Assembly (NCBI GenBank): GCA_903905685.1
Contig: CAIVHI010000416.1
Span: forward strand, 1 to 12,635
Length of the DNA: 12,635 nt
DNA from: an uncultured Bacteroidota bacterium
GTDB lineage: Bacteria > Bacteroidota > Bacteroidia > Chitinophagales > Chitinophagaceae
Direction of reading: 5' to 3'
Part shown: one piece after another, positions 7,678 through 12,635 of the stretch
Layout of the letters: each line of letters begins with the position of its first letter
How positions within the stretch are numbered: position 1 is the stretch's first letter
Position numbers and translations under genes: made by a program
Notes under the pieces: model-generated
Seen by the model: only the letters and a program-made list of their open reading frames with translations
Database searches by the model: none
Told to the model about the DNA's origin: nothing

Positions 7678-8292
7678 TTATTGGTTTACCAAAAAGAAAA
7701 TGAACAAATAGACCCAGAGTATATCTACAAAGTGCCAGTAGCCGCCCACAATTTCGAGGCCGGTGGCATCATATACTTTGATGTTTTTTCTGAAAGATCG
7801 TAGGTACACGAAAATCAATGCAATGATACCGCCCAGTACGTGCAGCAGGTGGAGCCCGGCTATAATATATAGGAAGGACTCGCTCGGATTCCCGTTCACC
7901 CTCACCACCTGGGCATCGCCCACCAAACCGTTGATGCGTACCGGCTGGGCATTGTGGAACAAGAGGTAAAAACCGTAACACTGCATCAAACCGAATAGCA
8001 GACCCAATACCAATGTCGCGGAAATCACCATTTTGTATTGTCCCATTTGGCGCTTCTTGTAGGCGCGGATAGCCATCACCATGGTGATGCTGCTCAAAAC
8101 GATTGCGGCCGTTGAAACCCAAAACACCAAAGGAATGTTGTAGTAACGCCAGTTGCCTTGGGCTTGGCGCACCACGTAGGCACTGGTAAGGCCGGCAAAC
8201 ATCATGCTGATGCTGGCCATAGCTACCCAAAGGGCAAACTTGTGTGGGTGTATTTTTTTTCTTCCATCGGAAGAAGACATCTGCAAGTCCAT
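7678..8292 (-). CDS. Cytochrome c oxidase subunit III (first copy, short form)
   Basis: 204 residues, the length of CyoC-type subunit III. Five helices: about 20-40, 55-76, 89-112, 140-163 and 184-202. Marks include KIHPHKFALWVAMASISMMF (13-32), GLHLLHVLGG (146-155) and YWHFVDILWVYLF (185-197). It would sit in the membrane next to subunit I. ATG at 8292; an internal ATG at 8280 (residue 5) would also fit. The gene starts 39 bases after the ctaB stop. Codons 7-14 contain a 7-bp hairpin-forming inverted repeat immediately followed by a run of eight A bases. The two subunit III proteins differ greatly in sequence outside the core motifs, so they are old paralogues and not a recent duplication. 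Confidence 0.93.
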   Translation of the reverse strand: MDLQMSSSDGRKKIHPHKFALWVAMASISMMFAGLTSAYVVRQAQGNWRYYNIPLVFWVSTAAIVLSSITMVMAIRAYKKRQMGQYKMVISATLVLGLLFGLMQCYGFYLLFHNAQPVRINGLVGDAQVVRVNGNPSESFLYIIAGLHLLHVLGGIIALIFVYLRSFRKNIKVYDATGLEIVGGYWHFVDILWVYLFIFFLVNQ

Positions 8293-8306
8293 ATTTCTAA
8301 ATTTGG

Positions 8307-8320
8307 CGGAAATTTTTCCG
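8307..8320. repeat. Inverted repeat between ctaB and the first subunit III gene
   Basis: CGGAAA and TTTCCG arms of 6 bp separated by TT form a near-palindrome of 14 bases. It lies just downstream of the candidate -7 box, where an operator or a small leader hairpin could act. Confidence 0.35.
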
Positions 8321-8323
8321 ACG

Positions 8324-8331
8324 CAAAATTA
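8324..8331 (-). promoter_or_regulatory. Candidate internal -7 promoter element in the oxidase operon
   Basis: Minus strand reads TAATTTTG, an exact TAnnTTTG match directly after the ctaB stop, with a TTG about 15 bases upstream as a possible -33 element. It could let the subunit genes be transcribed without ctaB. Short AT-rich matches occur by chance, so confidence is low. Confidence 0.3.
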
Positions 8332-9249
8332 TCACATTTTGTCGCCCAACAGGGTGAGCAATATTGCCGGTAGGTATAAAAAAGAGGCAAACATGACTCT
8401 CCGGGCACTTTTATAGTCGTTTTTGATGTAGAAAACCACCGAGGCTGCGAAGTACATGATGCCGAACAGCATACAAATCATCATTCCTGTATTGCCTATC
8501 AGCCCCACGAACCTAGGCATGAGCGACATCGGAATCAGTATGAGGCTGTATATCATGCATTGAAGGCCGGTGAACTTGCTTTCCTTCTCGCGGGTGGGCA
8601 GCATCCTGATGCCGGCATTGTTGTAGTCGTCATAAGCTACCCAAGCGATGGCCCAGAAATGGGGGAACTGCCAGAAAAACTGCAAGAAGAAAATGACCCA
8701 TCCGCCTAGTCCGAAACCGCCTGTACCGGCTACCCACCCTATCAATGGCGGCAGTGCGCCGGGAATGGCACCCACCAGCACCGCTACCGGGTGTATCTTC
8801 TTCAATGGTGTATAAGCGAACGCATATAATAGAAGGGAAACAAAACTCAACAGGCCCGCGCGAACGTTGAAATAGTAAGACAACATGAATACGCCCGCCA
8901 AACCGGTGAATACCGCGAAAGCCCATGCTTCCGACGTACCCATCCTGCGGTCGGGCATAGGGCGGAGGCGGGTACGCTTCATGAGCCCGTCGCTGTCCTT
9001 CTCCAAAATCTGATTGATGGTGTTGGCTCCACCGGTTACCAGCATGCCACCCACAAACAGGGTGATGATTTGTTGCCACAATCCCAAACTGCCCAAGTGC
9101 AAAGCTACACCAGGCGCCATAAGGTATCCCGTCACGCTGCTGAATACCACCATGCCACTCAAATTGGGCTTGAGCAATTGGTTGTAATCCCTAACCCGCC
9201 CCAATACAGAAACATGCCACTTTTGCCTTGCCGGAGCTTCACTAAGCAT
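8332..9249 (-). CDS. ctaB: Protoheme IX farnesyltransferase (heme O synthase)
   Basis: Integral membrane prenyltransferase that adds a farnesyl group to heme B to make heme O, the precursor of heme A used by aa3-type oxidases. From the ATG at 9249 it has 305 residues, the normal length. The polyprenyl-diphosphate site is ANTINQILEKDSDGLMKRT (75-93): Asn79, Glu83 and Asp87, so the usual NxxxDxxxD reads NxxxExxxD, which I recall as common in this phylum. The second acidic motif is YDDYNNAGIRMLP (206-218). TPLKKIHPVAVLVGAIPGAL (147-166) is also typical. About seven to nine helices. First gene of the oxidase operon. An extension to a GTG at 9318 adds 23 AT-rich hydrophobic codons without family resemblance and is rejected. 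Subunits I and II are not next to it. Confidence 0.95.
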   Translation of the reverse strand: MLSEAPARQKWHVSVLGRVRDYNQLLKPNLSGMVVFSSVTGYLMAPGVALHLGSLGLWQQIITLFVGGMLVTGGANTINQILEKDSDGLMKRTRLRPMPDRRMGTSEAWAFAVFTGLAGVFMLSYYFNVRAGLLSFVSLLLYAFAYTPLKKIHPVAVLVGAIPGALPPLIGWVAGTGGFGLGGWVIFFLQFFWQFPHFWAIAWVAYDDYNNAGIRMLPTREKESKFTGLQCMIYSLILIPMSLMPRFVGLIGNTGMMICMLFGIMYFAASVVFYIKNDYKSARRVMFASFLYLPAILLTLLGDKM

Positions 9250-9257
9250 CAAAACAG

Positions 9258-9269
9258 TAGTATATACTA
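9258..9269. promoter_or_regulatory. Perfect 12-bp palindrome upstream of ctaB
   Basis: TAGTATATACTA is its own reverse complement and ends 8 bases before the preferred ctaB ATG. It sits in the 198-base divergent region between ctaB and the patatin-like gene. A dimeric repressor or activator could bind here; AT-rich palindromes also arise by chance. The rest of the region (9270-9447) is AT-rich near ctaB, has no exact TAnnTTTG box on either strand that I could find, and holds no other recognisable gene. Confidence 0.35.
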
Positions 9270-9447
9270 AAAAATAAAAAATACGATGAGGTAAAAGTAC
9301 AACATTTGGATACTTCACGCATCAAAATCCGTCCCTAATGTTAAGTTTTCCCGCCATTCCATAACAATTATCGATGTGCCTCTGCATGGCCGCCTTACCC
9401 CACGTCGCTCAATGGCCAAGAAATGCACTCCTCAAAGTTCTTTATGA

Positions 9448-11733
9448 ATGAATTTGCCCCTATCCGATTTTTTTGTAGCTTACCCGAAATTGCCATCATT
9501 CATGAGGCGCCTGCTAAGAAATATCTACTTCTTCTTGCCCGTCCAGCTGTTGTTGCTCCACTTCAGGAAATACCGGCTGCTGTTGGTGTTTTGGCTGCTG
9601 CTCTATTTTACGATTACGGGCAATCTGGCTTCCCATTATGGGGCCTACTCCCTGTTTCTGGCTCCCGAGTATCTTGGCTATACCAACTTTACAGGGATGT
9701 ATCTGCTGGGTGGCGCGCTGTGCGTTTTCATGATGACTTGGCACATCACCACCTTCATTGCCCACAGCAAGCGCATGCCCTACATGGGTGCTACGAGGCA
9801 GGCATTCATTATTTACAGCATCAACAATTCGATAGTCCCAGTCGTATTCCTGATTTTTTACAGCACTATCTCAGTAAGATTCATGCTCTATGAGGAAAAT
9901 TACCCCGTGGGCAGAGTCTTGCTTTTGCAATCGGGGCTTTACTTGGGCCTGACGTCCATCACGTTCCTGAGCTTCGCCTATTTCTTCAGCGTGAGCAGGG
10001 ATTCCTTCAAATCGGTGGTTTCCAAAATCACCAATCCCTCCCGAATACGGGACATCGTGCCTTACGACTCCCTCGATTTGGAACTCGACATCATCCCCGC
10101 CCGTTCTTTCATTTCGGGAAAGTTGCGTATTGAAAGGAGCACCGATTTGGAGCCCTATCACCCCCGCGTATTGGGAATGGTGCTCAGGCGGCACCATCGC
10201 AATGTCATTTTTGGCACCTTCATCTGCTACGCTCTGTTGGTGCTTTTGGGCTCGTTCAAGGAGCAACCCTTGCTCCGCGTTCCGGCTGTCTGCGGATTTC
10301 TGTTGCTGTTTTCCATTGTCATGGGGCTGGTCGCAGCAGTAAAATACTTCCTGAAAAGCTGGGACGCCATTGGGTGGGTGTTCATCATCCTCACGCTGTC
10401 TTTCTTGGTAGAACGGAAAATAGTGGATATCCGGAGTGTAGCCTACGGACTCGATTACGAGCGGCAGGACACTGTGCCGGTATACAACTACAGCAACCTC
10501 AAGGAAATCTTTACCCGAGAAAGATACCAAAACGATAAAACACAAGAAGAGGACAGGTTGACGGCCTGGCGGGCCCGCAATTCAACGTCGGATACCGATA
10601 GGCCACCAATCGTGGTGGTGAATGTAAGCGGCGGTGGAAGCCGGTCGGCTTATTGGACATTCCGTGCATTGCAATATGCCGACAGCCTATCGGGCGGCCA
10701 GTTGTTCAAGCACACAGTCATGATTACCGGCGCATCTGGCGGCATGATAGGTGCCACCCTATGGCGCAACCTGCACGACGAGAACCTGAAGGGTACCATC
10801 CAAAACCCGTACCTATCCCGCTACCAGGACGATGTTGGTAAAGACCTCCTGAACTCCATCATCTTCTCGCTTGCAAGTGTAGACCTCATTACGCCATTCA
10901 ACAAAGTGAAAATGGGCGGCTTTTCTTACAGTAAAGACCGAGGCTATGCCATGGAGGAAGAGCTTATCAACAACTCGGAGGGGCTGCTGGGCAATACCGT
11001 GGCCTCACGTGGTGCACGGGAGAAGGCCGGAATCATACCCCAAACCATTTTCTCCGGAACGGTTGTAAACGATGGCCGCAAGTTGTTGATGACGGCGCAG
11101 CCCGCTGCATATCTCACCCAGCCCGAATTCTCCTTAAAAGATGCCAACCCGCAAATTGACGCAGTGGATTTTATGACCTTCTTCAAATCGAGGCATGCGG
11201 AGAACCTGCGGTTTGCCACGGCTATCAGGATGAATGCCACGTTCCCGTTTATATTGCCGGTGGTAAAACTGCCCGGCGACCCCGCCATGAACGTCATGGA
11301 TGCCGGCCTGCGCGACAATTTCGGCTCGGAGGTGACCGGCCGCTACCTATTTGCCATGCGGAAGTGGATAGAGCAATATGCCGGAGAAGTGATACAATTG
11401 GAAGTGCGCGACACGAGGGAAAACTTTGTAGGCACCCCCGTGGACGAAAGCTCATTAATGGGCATGCTTTCCGACCCCATCTTCTCCATCCAAAACCGGT
11501 GGGAGGCGTTTCAGTCTTTCAACCGAAGTTACATGAAAGACTTTGAACCCGATTTCCTGAAGGGCCATCTCCATATCCTCACCATGAGGTATTACCCAAG
11601 GCAAAACAACAAGAATGCGGAATTGAACTTCCACCTCACCCAAAACGAGAAGGAAGATTTATACAAATCCATTTACCACGCCGAGAACCAGAAAATGGTC
11701 AAGAAACTGATGACTTTGCTAGGCAAGCATTAA
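9448..11733 (+). CDS. Polytopic membrane protein with C-terminal patatin-like phospholipase domain
   Basis: 761 residues. The N-terminal half has about seven to eight hydrophobic segments (near 25-58, 84-107, 118-142, 155-183, 252-270, 278-300 and 305-322). The C-terminal half (about 385-720) is a patatin-like serine lipase: glycine-rich oxyanion loop VSGGGSRSAYW (393-403), nucleophile elbow TGASGG (427-432) with Ser430, and the dyad aspartate Asp618 in MDAGLRDNFG (617-626). The last motif reads DAG instead of the usual DGG/DGA, as I recall for Bacteroidota relatives. It likely hydrolyses acyl esters of membrane lipids, substrate unknown. The ATG at 9502 (residue 19, MRRLLRNIYFFLP) is an equally good or better start, since membrane homology seems to begin there. 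Divergent from ctaB, convergent with the next gene; no operon partner visible. Confidence 0.9.
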   Translation: MNLPLSDFFVAYPKLPSFMRRLLRNIYFFLPVQLLLLHFRKYRLLLVFWLLLYFTITGNLASHYGAYSLFLAPEYLGYTNFTGMYLLGGALCVFMMTWHITTFIAHSKRMPYMGATRQAFIIYSINNSIVPVVFLIFYSTISVRFMLYEENYPVGRVLLLQSGLYLGLTSITFLSFAYFFSVSRDSFKSVVSKITNPSRIRDIVPYDSLDLELDIIPARSFISGKLRIERSTDLEPYHPRVLGMVLRRHHRNVIFGTFICYALLVLLGSFKEQPLLRVPAVCGFLLLFSIVMGLVAAVKYFLKSWDAIGWVFIILTLSFLVERKIVDIRSVAYGLDYERQDTVPVYNYSNLKEIFTRERYQNDKTQEEDRLTAWRARNSTSDTDRPPIVVVNVSGGGSRSAYWTFRALQYADSLSGGQLFKHTVMITGASGGMIGATLWRNLHDENLKGTIQNPYLSRYQDDVGKDLLNSIIFSLASVDLITPFNKVKMGGFSYSKDRGYAMEEELINNSEGLLGNTVASRGAREKAGIIPQTIFSGTVVNDGRKLLMTAQPAAYLTQPEFSLKDANPQIDAVDFMTFFKSRHAENLRFATAIRMNATFPFILPVVKLPGDPAMNVMDAGLRDNFGSEVTGRYLFAMRKWIEQYAGEVIQLEVRDTRENFVGTPVDESSLMGMLSDPIFSIQNRWEAFQSFNRSYMKDFEPDFLKGHLHILTMRYYPRQNNKNAELNFHLTQNEKEDLYKSIYHAENQKMVKKLMTLLGKH

Positions 11734-11746
11734 CAACGGGCCGCGG

Positions 11747-12635
11747 TTAAAACAGGTTTACTTTGGCCGTAGCTGAGGTTGTCCCGTTCCACATCTTCAA
11801 GACGTAGACACCCGGTTTCAAGTCGGCCACGTCCATTTTGGTCGATTGGGTCACCCCAAACGAACTGATAGACTTGTCTTGTACCAATCGGCCATCGGCA
11901 CTGAACAGCGCGAGTGTGTAAGTCCCGATTTGCGGTGCGGTGTATACGATGTTCAGATTACCACCCGACTTGTAGCCCTGCAATGCGAATGCCGAGGATG
12001 CAGCAGGATGAACAATGGGCGTGTACAGGCTGTAGGGCGACGTATTGACGTTGTCCAATGCCCATGCTCCGGCCATGCCGGTGGTGGAGGTGTAGCGGAA
12101 AGCCACGTATACCAATGGACTCGTGCCCTTGTATGGAGTAAGGTTTACTTGGTGGGTGACCCAGCCCAATGAATCCAAGCTGTCGATAATGGGGAACAGC
12201 GCATCGGATATGTCGTATTGGGGCGAATTCATACCCGCAGTGGTATTGCTGGGGTTGGTCATGGAGTCTCGCCGAAGAAAACAATAAATGGACAACTTGG
12301 CCTCGCCGATTTCATACTTGGAATCGAAATTGAAATAAACGCTGTCCGGATAGACGCTGAGGTCCAAACCGGGTGTAAAAAGCCATGCCGTATCCAAGTG
12401 GTAGGCACCACCATAATAGCCCAAACACCGCATGCCGGGAGTTCCACCTCGGCCCTTCGTGGCCGAACAGTTCCACGCCAAAGTATCAACGGGAGCGATA
12501 TTGTTGAATTCCGACCACAGATAAGGATAATTGGGTCCGGAGGACATGCATGAAACATTGAAATTTTCATTCAACGAATCGACTTGAGCATTCGAAACGC
12601 CGCAAAACAACACCAAAAACACAACCAAACAACAA
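11747..12635 (-). CDS. Secreted protein with cleaved-adhesin/choice-of-anchor J-like domain and type IX sorting domain; 5' end outside window
   Basis: About 295 residues are visible; the frame is open to the right edge (two Cys codons precede the TTG at 12628), so the true start, probably a few codons further, is missing. The N-terminus is a signal peptide core (LVVFLVLFCGVSNA) with likely cleavage before QVDS. The middle resembles the jelly-roll of cleaved adhesin/choice-of-anchor J domains: STKYEIG-like strand FNFDSKYEIGEAKLSIY, then GWVTHQVNLTPYKG, then VYVAFRY and AGAWALDNV. The last about 75 residues form a type A Por secretion sorting domain ending KPGVYVLKMWNGTT...AKVNLF, which directs export by the type IX system and usually surface attachment or release. 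No protease or glycosidase motif is visible, so it is probably a binding or structural surface protein. The stop is 13 bases from the stop of the convergent patatin-like gene. Confidence 0.85.
   Translation of the reverse strand, partial: CCLVVFLVLFCGVSNAQVDSLNENFNVSCMSSGPNYPYLWSEFNNIAPVDTLAWNCSATKGRGGTPGMRCLGYYGGAYHLDTAWLFTPGLDLSVYPDSVYFNFDSKYEIGEAKLSIYCFLRRDSMTNPSNTTAGMNSPQYDISDALFPIIDSLDSLGWVTHQVNLTPYKGTSPLVYVAFRYTSTTGMAGAWALDNVNTSPYSLYTPIVHPAASSAFALQGYKSGGNLNIVYTAPQIGTYTLALFSADGRLVQDKSISSFGVTQSTKMDVADLKPGVYVLKMWNGTTSATAKVNLF

Noticed and set aside
9250..9318. N-terminal extension of ctaB to a GTG at 9318.
   Set aside because: The added 23 codons are AT-rich and do not match heme O synthase N-termini; the ATG at 9249 gives the normal length.
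9441..9487. Promoter-like TGAATTTG and a T7 run around the patatin-like start.
   Set aside because: Neither matches TAnnTTTG exactly; insufficient to call a promoter or to decide between the starts at 9448 and 9502.
11730..11750. TTAAC...GTTAA arms around the convergent stop codons, considered as a two-way terminator.
   Set aside because: Only five AT-rich base pairs with an 11-base loop, mostly explained by the two TAA stops; too weak to call.

Overview
The window reads as chromosomal DNA of a Bacteroidota bacterium, probably aerobic and of the Chitinophagales/Saprospiria/Sphingobacteriales type. The reasons are a secreted protein with a type IX secretion C-terminal sorting domain, a caa3-type cytochrome oxidase accessory operon of the layout common in that phylum (heme O synthase, two subunit III proteins, small subunit IV, SCO), a BatA-type aerotolerance protein, and several TAnnTTTG promoter -7 elements. 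Base composition is close to balanced and uniform. No tRNA, rRNA, insertion sequence, CRISPR array or phage gene was recognised.

Left part (1-3368, minus strand): a three-gene cassette transcribed leftward. It encodes an FkbH-like HAD-IIIC acyl-loading enzyme, a discrete acyl carrier protein 9 bases later, and an MBOAT membrane O-acyltransferase 15 bases after that, which runs off the left edge. By analogy with DltA-DltC-DltB, the inferred job is to load a glyceryl-like (or other) acyl group onto the carrier and move it through the MBOAT protein to an extracytoplasmic acceptor such as a surface glycan. The acyl group and acceptor cannot be read from the sequence.

Middle part (3554-5578, minus): a BatA-type membrane protein with a VWA domain carrying a complete DxSxS metal-binding motif, followed by a glutamine-amidotransferase-like region. 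It stands alone and is separated from the respiratory genes by a candidate terminator hairpin and its own candidate promoter.

Respiratory operon (5661-9249, minus; order of transcription ctaB, subunit III a, subunit III b, subunit IV, SCO): makes heme O, supplies three membrane subunits of the terminal oxidase, and provides the copper chaperone that helps build the CuA site. Subunits I and II are not adjacent to ctaB. A perfect 12-bp palindrome lies just upstream of the preferred ctaB start.

Right part: divergently from ctaB, a plus-strand gene encodes a polytopic membrane protein with a C-terminal patatin-like lipase domain (9448-11733). It converges, with a 13-base gap, on a minus-strand secreted protein with an adhesin-type jelly-roll and a type IX sorting tail (11747 to beyond the right edge), whose first codons lie outside the window.
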